Part shown: positions 46,109-55,488 of the stretch, in pieces
How positions within the stretch are numbered: position 1 is the first letter of the stretch
How the letters are laid out: each line of letters opens with the position of its first letter
Assembly: GCA_025966315.1 (NCBI GenBank)
Contig: JAOPUZ010000021.1
Location: 62,001 to 126,000, forward strand
DNA length: 64,000 nt
DNA from: Frankiales bacterium
GTDB taxonomy: Bacteria > Actinomycetota > Actinomycetes > Mycobacteriales > Jatrophihabitantaceae
Direction of reading: 5' to 3'
The notes under the pieces: generated by a model
Database searches by the model: none
What the model was told of the DNA's origin: nothing
The model's input: the letters and a program-made list of their open reading frames with translations, nothing else
Translations under genes and position numbers: made by a program

Positions 46109-48079
46109 TCAGCGTTTCGGCGTGGCCGCGGCCAACGGGAGCAGGCTGCGGCCGGTCGGCCCGACCTGGATGTCAGTGCCCATCGTCGGGCAGACCCCGC
46201 AGTCGAAACACGGAGTCCAGCGGCAGTCGTCCTGCTCGTAGCCGGTCAGCGCGTCCTGCCAGTCGTCCCACAACCACTGCTTGTCCAGGCCGGAATCGAG
46301 GTGATCCCACGGCAGCACCTCGTCCGCGTCACGTTCACGGGTGGTGAAGAAGCCGATATCCACGCCGTGTGCGGGTAAAACCGCGTCGGCGGCGTCCAGC
46401 CATCGTTGGTAGGAGAAATGCTCGCTCCAGCCGTCGAACCGGCCGCCGGAACGCCAGACCCGCTCGATCACGGCACCGACCCGACGATCGCCACGCGAGA
46501 GCAAGCCTTCGATCAGTGAAGGTTGCCCATCGTGATAGCGCATTCCGATATTGCGACCGAGGGAACGGTCGGAATTGATGGCGTCGCGCAGCTTCTTCAG
46601 CCGGCTGTCCACGACCTCCGGTGCGGCCTGGGCGGCCCACTGGAACGGTGTGTGCGGCTTGGGTACGAAGCCGCCGATCGAGACGGTCGCCTTGATGTCA
46701 CGGGACCCGGTGGCCGTCCGCCCGGCCCGGATCACATCCTGGGCCATCGTGGCGATTTCGAGGACGTCCTCGTCGGTCTCGGTGGGCAGGCCGCACATGA
46801 AATAGAGCTTCACCTGCCGCCAGCCTTGGGAGTACGCGGCCGTCACCGTCGAAATCAGGTCTTCGTGGCTGACCATTTTGTTGATCACCCGGCGCAGCCG
46901 CTCGGAACCGCCCTCGGGGGCAAACGTCAAACCCGAGCGACGACCGTTGCGGCTGAACTCATTGGCCAGGTCGATGTTGAACGCGTCCACGCGGGTCGAG
47001 GGCAGCGACAGCGACACCCGCGACTCTTCGTACCGGTCGGCGAGCTGCTTGGCCAGCGGCCCGATCTCGGAATGATCTGCACTGGACAGGGAGAGCAAGC
47101 CGACCTCTTCGAATCCGGTGGCGGCAAGCCCGCTCTCGACCATCTTGCCGATGCCCTCAATTGAGCGTTCCCGCACCGGACGGGTGATCATGCCGGCCTG
47201 GCAGAACCGGCAGCCGCGGGTGCAACCGCGGAAGATCTCCACGGACATCCGCTCGTGCACCGACTCGGCCATCGGCACCAAAGGCGTTTTGGGATAAGGC
47301 CATTCGTCGAGATCCATGACGGTGTGCTTGCTGACCCGCTCGGGCACCCGGTCCCGATTCGGTCGCACCGACGCGAGCTGGCCGGCGCTCGGGCCATCGA
47401 GGACGTAACTGACGTCGTAGAAACGCGGCACGTACACGCCACCGGTTTCAGCGAGCCGCACGAGCAATTCGTCCCGGCCACCGGGCGAGCCCGCTGCCTT
47501 GTGGGCCGCGATCACCTCGGTGATGGCACCCACGATCTGCTCGCCGTCGCCCAGCACGGCCGCATCGATGAAGTCCGAGATCGGCTCGGGGTTGAAGGCG
47601 GCGTGGCCGCCACCCAGAACGATCGGATGCTCGTCGCCGCGATCGGCCGCGTGCATCGGGATGCCGGCCAGGTCCAACGCGGTCAGCATGTTGGTGTAGC
47701 CGAGTTCGGTCGCGAACGAGACGCCGAGGACGTCGAAGGCGCCAACCGCGCGATGCCCGTCGACGGTGAACTGCGGCACCCCGTGCTCGCGCAGCAGCTT
47801 CTCCAGATCCGGCCACACCGCATAGGTGCGCTCGGCCAGTGCGTCGCTGCGTTCGTTGAGCACTTCGTACAGGATCTGCACGCCCTGGTTAGGAAGACCG
47901 ACCTCGTACGCATCCGGGTACATCAGCGCCCAGTGCACCGGAACCGAATCCCAGTCCTTGCTGCGCGCGTTCAACTCGCCGCCGACGTACTGGATCGGTT
48001 TGCTGACCTGAGTCAGTAACGGATCCAACCGGTCGAACAGCGACTCCGGGCTTTGATACTCCGGCTTGTTGGCGCTCAC
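46109..48079 (-). CDS. B12-binding-domain radical SAM protein (TIGR03960 type)
   Basis: The 656-residue protein has an N-terminal cobalamin-binding-like Rossmann domain (residues about 50-200). A radical SAM core has the cluster motif C286-x3-C290-x2-C293 in RGCTRGCRFCQAG. A C-terminal domain has four more cysteines (DCRWTPCFDCGVCP), likely a second cluster or zinc site. It is a TIGR03960-type enzyme and is two bases from its DUF2344 partner. The substrate is unknown. The position beside rne and rplU is conserved in many bacteria. Confidence 0.93.
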   Translation of the reverse strand: MSANKPEYQSPESLFDRLDPLLTQVSKPIQYVGGELNARSKDWDSVPVHWALMYPDAYEVGLPNQGVQILYEVLNERSDALAERTYAVWPDLEKLLREHGVPQFTVDGHRAVGAFDVLGVSFATELGYTNMLTALDLAGIPMHAADRGDEHPIVLGGGHAAFNPEPISDFIDAAVLGDGEQIVGAITEVIAAHKAAGSPGGRDELLVRLAETGGVYVPRFYDVSYVLDGPSAGQLASVRPNRDRVPERVSKHTVMDLDEWPYPKTPLVPMAESVHERMSVEIFRGCTRGCRFCQAGMITRPVRERSIEGIGKMVESGLAATGFEEVGLLSLSSADHSEIGPLAKQLADRYEESRVSLSLPSTRVDAFNIDLANEFSRNGRRSGLTFAPEGGSERLRRVINKMVSHEDLISTVTAAYSQGWRQVKLYFMCGLPTETDEDVLEIATMAQDVIRAGRTATGSRDIKATVSIGGFVPKPHTPFQWAAQAAPEVVDSRLKKLRDAINSDRSLGRNIGMRYHDGQPSLIEGLLSRGDRRVGAVIERVWRSGGRFDGWSEHFSYQRWLDAADAVLPAHGVDIGFFTTRERDADEVLPWDHLDSGLDKQWLWDDWQDALTGYEQDDCRWTPCFDCGVCPTMGTDIQVGPTGRSLLPLAAATPKR

Positions 48080-48139
48080 GCCTGGCCATGCTACGGGCCG
48101 AGCGCGCCACCGCCGACCGAAAACGGGCTCGGGGACCGG

Positions 48140-49483
48140 TCAGCCAGCCCGGACGGCACCCGGAAAGCTGAAGACGTGACCGGGGAACAGCAACTCCGGA
48201 CGAGCCAGGCCGAGACGCTTCTTGCTGATCTCGCCGAGTACGTCGAAGGCATTGTTGAAACCCGGCACGTCGCCGTCCACCAGCGATGCACCACTGAGCT
48301 GGGCCCACCTGCCGTGCACGTGGCCGCCGACCACGCCGCCACCGAGCAGCCACATGAGCGAGCCGTGGCCGTGATCGGTGCCGCCGCTGGCGTTCATCTG
48401 CACCCGGCGACCGAACTCGGTGACGACCACTACGGTGACCCGCTTGCGGCGGGTCGGTCCGAGGTCGGTCATGAAAGCGGCCAGGGTCTTGGCCGCCGAG
48501 GCGAGCTGGCGGTCCAGTTGGTTGGCCTCGTCGGTGTGCGTGTCCCAGCCGCCGACGTCCACGGTCGCCACCTCGACACCGACTTCGGCGCGAAGCATGG
48601 TAGCCAGGTCCGCGAGCGCGGTGCCGAAGTTGCCGGATGGGTACTTCGCCCCGTTCTGGGGCGCGGCCTTGGTGCGGGCGGTTTGCGCTGCGGCCAGCGC
48701 GGCCAGCGTGGTCGGCACGTCCTGGGCCAGCGGGCCGGACATCCCGCGATACAAAGTGCGCAGTGCAGTCTCGCTCTTGGCCGCTACACCGTCCCAACCA
48801 GGGAAAGTGAATGATTTCAAGGAATTCATGACCAACTTGGTCTGGCTGCCGCTCATCGACGACGGCAGGGCCGAGCCTTCGGCGATGGCCCGGAATGTCG
48901 TGCCCGGGCCGAGTTGCTGCAGGGCGCGATCCAGCCAGCCGGTGCTGGCGGTGTCCGAACCACCGTGCTCGATGTACTGCTGAGCCTGGAAATGGCTACG
49001 CGACACACCGCCGGCAGAAACGCCCGGCACGAACGCCAGCTCTCCGCTCGTCCAGAACGGCAACAGCGGGGCCATCGCATTGTTGAGCGCCCAGCCCGAC
49101 GTACCGGACAGCGCGGTCAGATTGGCGTCTGACGGGATGAGCTGCGGGCGGATCGCGCGCAGGTAGTCGATGCCGAGCGCGGCCGACGCCGGCACCAGGA
49201 TCCGCAGGCCGTCTGCCGCACCACGCAGGAACACGGTGACCAGGGTGTTGCCGGTGCGCGACGCGGCCGCCCCATACGCAACGCGGGTGGTGACCAGCTG
49301 GCTGCCCAGCGCGGCGACGCCGACCATGCCCATCCCGTTGAGGAACTTGCGCCGGGTCCAGCCCTTGGTGCCCCATTTTTCGTCCTGCTCGCAGAGTTCG
49401 GACCGCACCTGCGCCGCATGCGCGGCCAGCGCGGCCGGAGCAGCGTGCGACGGGTCAGCCCCGGGCATCGATGACTTGCTCAC
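48140..49483 (-). CDS. DUF1501 protein with twin-arginine signal
   Basis: From GTG 49483 the protein has 447 residues. A Tat signal is near 42-75: WTRRKFLNGMG then a hydrophobic stretch (VGVAALGSQLV) and AYGAA. The mature part has VTVFLRGAADGLRILVPA, GGWDTHTDEA and VVTEFGRRVQMN, typical of the DUF1501 fold, which is related to alkaline phosphatase/sulfatase folds. It lies about 106 bp after the DUF1800 gene. DUF1501 and DUF1800 genes are often paired; Tat export means the protein folds, and may bind a cofactor, before crossing the membrane. Enzyme activity is unknown. Confidence 0.88.
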   Translation of the reverse strand: MSKSSMPGADPSHAAPAALAAHAAQVRSELCEQDEKWGTKGWTRRKFLNGMGMVGVAALGSQLVTTRVAYGAAASRTGNTLVTVFLRGAADGLRILVPASAALGIDYLRAIRPQLIPSDANLTALSGTSGWALNNAMAPLLPFWTSGELAFVPGVSAGGVSRSHFQAQQYIEHGGSDTASTGWLDRALQQLGPGTTFRAIAEGSALPSSMSGSQTKLVMNSLKSFTFPGWDGVAAKSETALRTLYRGMSGPLAQDVPTTLAALAAAQTARTKAAPQNGAKYPSGNFGTALADLATMLRAEVGVEVATVDVGGWDTHTDEANQLDRQLASAAKTLAAFMTDLGPTRRKRVTVVVVTEFGRRVQMNASGGTDHGHGSLMWLLGGGVVGGHVHGRWAQLSGASLVDGDVPGFNNAFDVLGEISKKRLGLARPELLFPGHVFSFPGAVRAG

Positions 49484-49508
49484 TAGAGTTTCCGGCTCTT
49501 CACGGGAG

Positions 49509-49560
49509 CGCTCATCGCTGCCATTCGCTCCGCTCCTCACTCGCTGACGCTCGTTGTGAT
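49509..49560. repeat. Repetitive GC-rich segment between the DUF1800 and DUF1501 genes
   Basis: Short near-copies of CGCTCNNCGCT type recur here (GCTCATCGCT, CGCTCCGCTC, CTCACTCGCTGACGCTC). The core CGCTCCGC reappears as its reverse complement in the tandem repeat near 63903. It may be a small dispersed intergenic repeat; two loci are not enough to define a family. Confidence 0.3.
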
Positions 49561-49589
49561 GCCGCACTCCTGCGTGGTCTGCGTCGTGG

Positions 49590-51068
49590 TCAGCGCAGGG
49601 CATGCTGCGGGGCATCCAGAATCAGTGGGATCAGATGGTCGAGATACCAGCGCAGCTGCGACTTGGCCAGCGTCGTGCTGGCCGGCTCGGCCAGAAAGGA
49701 CTGCAGTGCCTGGCGGTGAGCGGCCGGAAATGTGCTGCCGGTCAGCCGCTTGGTCAGGGCGTCGATGGCGGCACCGCTGGTTTTGGCCGTCCCGTACAGG
49801 GCTGGCGTGTTCAGCTTGGCGAAGCCGTCGTACCAGTTCTGGGTGAGACCGCGGTGGAATCCCCACAGGTTGAGCAGGCTGCCCGAGGAGCGCCAGGCGG
49901 CCGCGACGTCGGGATAGCCGTTCGGCGCGGCCCAATCCAGTGGCACGTTGCCGACCGAGGACGTCATCCAGTGCAGGCTGTTCAGCGCGTCAGCCAGCTT
50001 GGCCGGCCGCACGCCCAGGGCTCGAATCGTCGCGATCAGGTTCTCGGCCGGGCGTCGCACCTTCAAACCACGGCTGGACCAGAATTCGTCCGAACGAAAA
50101 ATTGTCGCCAGCATCGGGACGATCTGCGTCTTACCGGCCAGATAGGACCGCGTGACGGCGGCAATCAACGCGGCTGACGGCGCATCGGAGACGAAGCGGA
50201 CACAGAGTTTGGTGGCCAGCAACTTGGCCGTGCTGGGGTGACTGGCCAGGTAGCGAAGGTAGGCGTCACCGACGGCTTCCCCACCGGCCGCGGTGGCGTT
50301 GGCGTGCGAGAAACCGAGGACCCGAACCGGCCCGGTCCAATGCCGGTCGGGACGAAAGTAGTACTTGAAATCGTCGTCGAGCGTGCGGCCGGTCAGGATT
50401 CGGGCCGAGAACTTGACGTCGTTCTCGGAATAGACGCGCCCTACCGTGTGCAATTCGAGCAATTCGCGGCCGTAATTCTCGTTGATCGCCGACTTCTTGG
50501 ACTGGGCCAAATTGAGGAATTGCAGCATTGCCGGGTTGCGGGCCGAGGCCAACAACATGTCGGCGTACGAGCCGAGAGCATGCGCGCGAATCACGTCGCG
50601 ATCCATCGTGTGCCTTGTGGACCAGACGTCCCCGCTGTGGTTGGCCACGTTGAGGTGGTTGGCGAAGAAGTCAACGACCGTCTCATAGAGCTGGGCCTGG
50701 CTCCAGGTCTGCATGCCCAGGGTGACCCGGGTCAGCTGATCCATCGCGTCCCAGCCGTATTCATTGCCGCGGGCCTTGAGCCAGGCCCGAACATCGGCCG
50801 GATCCTTGGCCAGCAACGGACCCTGGGCCGCCACTCCCGGCGACCCTCGGTAACCGGACAGCCGGCGACCGGCAGAGATCTCGTTGGCGAACCAGACGTC
50901 CGGCCCACGCTGGGTAAAGGACGCGCGGGTGGACGTGGTGGGCCCGAAGGTGAATCGCGACAGGGCGTGCCCGGCTGGATCCCAGCTGAGCGGAGCCTTG
51001 GCGGTGTGGCGAGCATGCTGGATTGCCAGGCGAGCCGAGGGCCAGATATGGGTCACCGGTCTTGTCAC
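49590..51068 (-). CDS. DUF1800 family protein
   Basis: From GTG 51068 the product has 492 residues. It has the family blocks HALSRFTFGPTTSTRASF, LYETVVDFFANHLNV, ALGSYADMLLASARNPAML, NENYGRELLELHTVG and HPSTAKLLATKLCVRFV. No N-terminal signal peptide is evident, in contrast to its DUF1501 partner. The frame runs on to 51122, but that part contains a promoter-like element and an inverted repeat. The two genes are likely co-transcribed. DUF1800/DUF1501 pairs occur in several phyla without a defined biochemical role. The start is uncertain within about 20 residues. Confidence 0.87.
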   Translation of the reverse strand: MTRPVTHIWPSARLAIQHARHTAKAPLSWDPAGHALSRFTFGPTTSTRASFTQRGPDVWFANEISAGRRLSGYRGSPGVAAQGPLLAKDPADVRAWLKARGNEYGWDAMDQLTRVTLGMQTWSQAQLYETVVDFFANHLNVANHSGDVWSTRHTMDRDVIRAHALGSYADMLLASARNPAMLQFLNLAQSKKSAINENYGRELLELHTVGRVYSENDVKFSARILTGRTLDDDFKYYFRPDRHWTGPVRVLGFSHANATAAGGEAVGDAYLRYLASHPSTAKLLATKLCVRFVSDAPSAALIAAVTRSYLAGKTQIVPMLATIFRSDEFWSSRGLKVRRPAENLIATIRALGVRPAKLADALNSLHWMTSSVGNVPLDWAAPNGYPDVAAAWRSSGSLLNLWGFHRGLTQNWYDGFAKLNTPALYGTAKTSGAAIDALTKRLTGSTFPAAHRQALQSFLAEPASTTLAKSQLRWYLDHLIPLILDAPQHALR

Positions 51069-51091
51069 TCTCCGTAGCCGAGGAAGTCCAG

Positions 51092-51135
51092 AGAGTAAAA
51101 CACAGGTTAAGTCTCTTAGCAAACGCGGACTTAAC
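51092..51135 (-). promoter_or_regulatory. Promoter-like element with inverted repeat upstream of DUF1800
   Basis: GTTAAGTC (51106-51113) and GACTTAAC (51128-51135) form a perfect 8-bp inverted repeat with a 14-bp centre, AT-rich in GC-rich surroundings. On the minus strand TACTCT (51097-51092) is a TANNNT -10 candidate, with TTGCTA 19 bp upstream as a weak -35. The repeat lies across the -35 and spacer, a typical repressor position. Confidence 0.5.
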
Positions 51136-51363
51136 GTCTGGCTTTGGAGCGCTACGCCTGGCCGACGAATCCGCCTTCGCGTGGGTCGTGCACAACTCCC
51201 GCGGCGGCATCCTGGACTATGGCCGCCTACTACATACCGTCACCTTGGCGCGACGCGCAGCGAAGACCCATTCGCAACCGCGCGCACTCAACGGCCGCGT
51301 CCAGTCAAAGCGACCTGGCCCCAGCGTCGTCGGGCAACGGTCGTCGGGCAGCGGTCGCTGGGC

Positions 51364-52542
51364 CTACCGCTGACTCGATTGCCGGTTCGTCCTGTGGATG
51401 GCTTCGAGCGTTCCCACCGCCAAGCCCATTGCGAACATCGACGAGCCGCCGTAGGACACGAATGGCAAGGGCAGGCCGGTTACCGGGGTCAAGCCCAGGT
51501 TCATGCCGATGTTCTGGAACGCCTGGAAGCCGATCCAGCACACGACACCGGCGGCGACGTACCTGGACGTTTCCGTCGCAGCCAGCGCGATCCGCGTCCC
51601 GCGCCACAGGACGACCCCGAACAGCGCGATCACAGCGGCCGAGCCCGCGAACCCCAGCTCTTCGCCCGCGACCGAGAACACAAAGTCGGTCTGCTGCTCA
51701 GGCACGAACGCGCCCGAAGTCTGCGCGCCGTGAAAGAGCCCTTGCCCCAACAGCCCCCCGTGCGAGATGGCGATGTCGGCCTGGGTGATGTTGTACGCCA
51801 CACCCTGGGGATCCTGGCCGGGATGGGTGAAGGCCGCGAACCGGGCCAGCTGGTATTCGGCCAGCAATCCAGCGTGAATCGCCAGCACCGCCCCGACCAC
51901 GCCGACCGCGATCATGGCGACGATCCAGCGGGTTTGCACGCCCGCGCTCAGAAACACCCCGAACGTTGCCGCCACCAGCACCATCGCCGAACCGAGATCG
52001 GGCTGCAGCATGATCAAACCGAGCGGGACGATGGCCAGCACCAGCGCGCCCAGCAGTTCCCTCGGACGAGGTGGCATCCCCGCCGCTCGTCGCTCCGCCC
52101 GCTGGCCGAACAACACGGCCAAGGCCAGAATCAGACCGAGCTTGGCAAACTCTGCCGGCTGAATTTCGAAACCGGCGGGCAGCACGATCCAAGCGTGGGC
52201 CCCGTTAATGGTGGAACCGAAGACGAAAACCGCAAGCAGACCAAGGATGCTGGCCAGGTACAGGGCCGGCCCGAGCAGTCGGAGCAGCCGCGAGTCGACC
52301 CGCGAGGCCAGCACCAGCAACACCGCACCGAGCGCGGTGTTCAACACCTGCTTGGCGAGGTAGGTCTGAGGGTTGGCGCCCTCGTCCAGCAACCGGGTCC
52401 GGGTGGCCGACCAGACCAGCAACGCCCCGATGACGCAGAGCAGGAACACCGCAACCAGCAGCACCCGGTCGTACGATCGCAGCCGGCCGCTCGACCGAGA
52501 CGGTCCAGTGGTGGGGCGATACGGCCGTAGGACGGCGGTCAT
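51364..52542 (-). CDS. rodA: RodA peptidoglycan glycosyltransferase (SEDS family)
   Basis: The 392-residue multi-pass membrane protein has about ten hydrophobic helices and SEDS motifs: GAHAWIVLPAGFEIQPAEFAKL, LIMLQPDLGSAMV and the C-terminal NLGLTPVTGLPLPFVSYGGSSM. RodA polymerises lipid II during cell elongation together with a class B PBP. Its start overlaps the PBP2 stop by 4 nt (ATGA), and the two act as a complex. It is the last gene of the mre cluster; about 300 bp without another gene follow it before the DUF1800 start at 51068, holding only the promoter-like element. Confidence 0.95.
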   Translation of the reverse strand: MTAVLRPYRPTTGPSRSSGRLRSYDRVLLVAVFLLCVIGALLVWSATRTRLLDEGANPQTYLAKQVLNTALGAVLLVLASRVDSRLLRLLGPALYLASILGLLAVFVFGSTINGAHAWIVLPAGFEIQPAEFAKLGLILALAVLFGQRAERRAAGMPPRPRELLGALVLAIVPLGLIMLQPDLGSAMVLVAATFGVFLSAGVQTRWIVAMIAVGVVGAVLAIHAGLLAEYQLARFAAFTHPGQDPQGVAYNITQADIAISHGGLLGQGLFHGAQTSGAFVPEQQTDFVFSVAGEELGFAGSAAVIALFGVVLWRGTRIALAATETSRYVAAGVVCWIGFQAFQNIGMNLGLTPVTGLPLPFVSYGGSSMFAMGLAVGTLEAIHRTNRQSSQR

Positions 52543-54905
52543 CGCCGCCGTCCCATCGAGGTACCCGCGGTCGGAACCGCATCCGGCAGCCCGCTGGGTG
52601 CCGAGGTTACGGATCGGCTGGCGGTGGCCGAGTGGCTTGCGTTCGCGGACTGGCCGGTGTTCGCGGACGGGCTGGCGTTCGCGGACTGGCTGGCCGTGGC
52701 CGCCGGCGGCGCGCCCGGCGACGACGAGGGAGCCGCCGAGGCGGCCGTCGTGGTACGTACCGTGGGCGCGATCTTGGGCAGCACCGTCGCGGGGTGGCCG
52801 CCAGGTGAAATGGCCGGGGCGGATGCGCCGAGCAACCCTTCGAACACCTTCCGGGCGATCGGGGCAGCCGCACTCGCGCCGGTGCCCGCCTGCTCGACCA
52901 TGCTCACCACCACATACTTGGCGTTACTGACCGGCTGCCCCGGCTGCACCGGCCCCCAGGACGCAAACCATGACGTGTCCTGCTTGCCGTACACCTCCGC
53001 GGTGCCGGTCTTGCCACCGATGAGGGTCTTGATCGGCGAACCGTCGAAGGCCAGCGCGCCGGACACCGCATGCGAATCGTCGAAATGCAGCGAATCACCG
53101 AAGAAATCAAGCACCTGCTTGCTCACCGGCACCTTGCGGACCACCTTCGGGGTGATCGTCTTGGTGACCTTGCCGTTCTGGTTCACTTCGGCCCAACCCA
53201 GCGTCGGGGCGTACAGCGTGCCGCCGTTGACCATGGCCGAGTACGCGGTGGCCAACTGCAGCGGCGACAGCGTGGTGTCGCCCTGCCCGATGGCGAGGTC
53301 GGCGTTGTCGCCGGCCCGGTACCGCCACCCGTCCGTGCAATTCTCCGACGCGAGCAGCGTCAGATACGCGCGGTTGGTGGGATTGGTGACCTCGGGATAG
53401 CCCCGTTTGGCGTCCGCGCAGTACTGCGTCTTGTTGGCGTCCCACCGCGCCTGCCGGGTGGCGCGGCCGGCGATAGTCCCGCTGGCCTGCTCGTCGGCCG
53501 GCAGGTCCACGCCCGGCGCGGACGAGAAGCCGAACGCGCGCGCCATTGCCTGCTCCTGCTCCAGCGGCTTCTGCTTCTTGTCGACCCGAGCCTGATCGGC
53601 GTAATACTCCGCCACCGCCGGGGCGTAGAAGAAGGTGTCGCACGAAACCTGCAGCGCGAACTTGGGCGTGATGGCCCCGCCGAAGGACTCGCCGTCGTAG
53701 TTGGTCTTGACCCGGCCGTCGACGGTCAGCGATCCGGGACAGGGGTACTGGCCGTCCAAGCTCATGGCCCCGGACATCACGTCGTCGGACAGGCTGACCA
53801 GCTTGAAGGTCGACCCCGGCGCGTATTGCCCGGCGATCGCCCGGCTCACCAGCGGATCGTTGGCTGCCGGCGCGGTGAGCTTGGCGTAGTCGGCGTTCGA
53901 GATTCCCCCGACGAACAAAGCCGGATCGTAAGTTGGATAGCTGGCCGCGGCAATGATCCGGCCGGTGTGCGGATCCATCACGACCACCGCACCCGACGGC
54001 GCCGCATTGCCGGCTTTGCGTGATGTCGCGATCTGATCGGACAGTGACTTCTCGGCCAGCTGTTGCACCTTCGAATCGATGCTGGTGACCAGGGTGTCCC
54101 CCGGCTTGGCGGCGACGCTCGGCCCCGTACCGACCGCCTCGCCGGTGGGGGCCAGATCGACGTACTGAGTGCCGTCGACCCCGCGCAGCACCTGGTCGTA
54201 GGACTCTTCCAGGCCGCTGCGGCCGATGGTGTCGGCATCGACCAACGCCTTGTCCGTCTTCTTGTCCGCCTCGCTGACCGCCCCGGCGTAGCCGAGTAGG
54301 TGCGCGGCGGACGAACCACCCGGGTAGGACAGCTCAGATTGGGTTTGGACGGCCACACCTGGGTAATCCTCGGCGTGCTCGGATACCGCCAGGATCACCG
54401 ACGCACTGATCCCGGTGGCGACCGGCACCGGTTCGTAGGGCTCACCCGTCCAGCACGGCGCGGGCACGGTGCTTCCGCAGGGCGTGATCTCCCGTCGCAG
54501 GTCGGCCGCCGGCGTGCCGATCAGGCCGGCCAGCCGGTCCAGTACTGCGATGCCTTTGTCGTCGAGCGCGTCCAGGGCCGACCGGTTGACCGTCAATACC
54601 TGGACCGCGGCGTTGCCGACCAGAACCCTTCCGCGGGAATCCACGATGTCACCGCGCGGCGCCGGCACGGTGATTGCGCCGAGGTGAGTGAGACCGGCCG
54701 ACTGAATCGGCTTGTTCGGATCAATCAACTGGACGTAGGCCAGCCGGGCCAGCAAGGTCAGCAGCAGCGAGGCAAGCAGCACGGTCAGGACGAAGACCCG
54801 TGAGCGGTGGGATGCCGGGCCGTAGTACGTCGATCGCCGCGGCCGTGGGCGTGCGCCGCGAGGCAGCCGGCCCGGTTGGTAGCTGGCGCCATTACCGGAG
54901 CGCAC
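52539..54905 (-). CDS. mrdA: Class B penicillin-binding protein 2
   Basis: From GTG 54905, with AAGGAGGT just upstream, the protein has 788 residues. It has one N-terminal membrane helix, a PBP dimerisation domain and a transpeptidase domain. The active-site motifs are STFK (365-368), SCD (421-423) in place of SxN, and KTG (632-634). The C-terminal tail of about 75 residues is rich in Ala, Ser and Pro. It cross-links peptidoglycan made by RodA during elongation. It overlaps mreD by 14 bp and rodA by 4 bp. Confidence 0.95.
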   Translation of the reverse strand: MRSGNGASYQPGRLPRGARPRPRRSTYYGPASHRSRVFVLTVLLASLLLTLLARLAYVQLIDPNKPIQSAGLTHLGAITVPAPRGDIVDSRGRVLVGNAAVQVLTVNRSALDALDDKGIAVLDRLAGLIGTPAADLRREITPCGSTVPAPCWTGEPYEPVPVATGISASVILAVSEHAEDYPGVAVQTQSELSYPGGSSAAHLLGYAGAVSEADKKTDKALVDADTIGRSGLEESYDQVLRGVDGTQYVDLAPTGEAVGTGPSVAAKPGDTLVTSIDSKVQQLAEKSLSDQIATSRKAGNAAPSGAVVVMDPHTGRIIAAASYPTYDPALFVGGISNADYAKLTAPAANDPLVSRAIAGQYAPGSTFKLVSLSDDVMSGAMSLDGQYPCPGSLTVDGRVKTNYDGESFGGAITPKFALQVSCDTFFYAPAVAEYYADQARVDKKQKPLEQEQAMARAFGFSSAPGVDLPADEQASGTIAGRATRQARWDANKTQYCADAKRGYPEVTNPTNRAYLTLLASENCTDGWRYRAGDNADLAIGQGDTTLSPLQLATAYSAMVNGGTLYAPTLGWAEVNQNGKVTKTITPKVVRKVPVSKQVLDFFGDSLHFDDSHAVSGALAFDGSPIKTLIGGKTGTAEVYGKQDTSWFASWGPVQPGQPVSNAKYVVVSMVEQAGTGASAAAPIARKVFEGLLGASAPAISPGGHPATVLPKIAPTVRTTTAASAAPSSSPGAPPAATASQSANASPSANTGQSANASHSATASRSVTSAPSGLPDAVPTAGTSMGRRR

Positions 54906-55488
54906 CGGACCTCCTTTGCCCGTCGACCGAAGCGCTCCGAATGAACACATCGGCGGGACGGCCCAATAACACCGCGTCAGCCCGGGGCGGCCGGATCGAA
55001 TAGGCCCTCAACAACTTGCGGATCAACGGAACCAAGAGCAGACCCAGCAATGCATCGGTGAGGGCGATGGGCACGGTCCAGGCAACGGCCGACGTCACGC
55101 TCGGCACCGGATAGCCCAGGACCGCAAGGATGAGCGTGACCGACAGCGAACTACCCGCGGCCAGTACCGCGGCCAGACCCGCGACCGCGCGGGTCCCGTA
55201 CCGGCGTCCGACGGCCAGGCCGCCGACTCGGCCGGCGAGCAGGCCCGCACCCAGCCAGCACAGCGCTTGCACACCGGCCGGATGCGCACTGCCGAGATCG
55301 GCCACCAGGCCGACCGCGAACCCGAAGCCCACCCCGACTCCCGGGCCCGCGTAAATGGCCACGATCACGACCAGCAGGGCCGGCAGGGACACCGGCACCG
55401 GAAAGGTCAACGGGGAGATCAGGGTGGCCTGGACGAGCAGCACGGTGAGCACCCCGGCCAGCGCCAACGCTATCCGCGAGAACGTCAT
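54892..55488 (-). CDS. mreD: MreD rod-shape-determining membrane protein
   Basis: The 198-residue hydrophobic protein has about five membrane helices, beginning IALALAGVLTVLLVQATLISPLTF and including VGFGFAVGLVADLGSAHPAG. The length and the position between mreC and the PBP2 gene identify it as MreD of the elongasome. Its start overlaps the mreC stop by 4 nt (ATGA). It helps anchor and organise the MreC-RodA-PBP2 complex. Confidence 0.92.
   Translation of the reverse strand: MTFSRIALALAGVLTVLLVQATLISPLTFPVPVSLPALLVVIVAIYAGPGVGVGFGFAVGLVADLGSAHPAGVQALCWLGAGLLAGRVGGLAVGRRYGTRAVAGLAAVLAAGSSLSVTLILAVLGYPVPSVTSAVAWTVPIALTDALLGLLLVPLIRKLLRAYSIRPPRADAVLLGRPADVFIRSASVDGQRRSGALR

Noticed and set aside
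50884-52530. 548-codon plus-strand frame opposite rodA and the DUF1800 start
   Set aside because: It is rich in Gln, Arg and His without structure, typical of a shadow of a hydrophobic protein gene.
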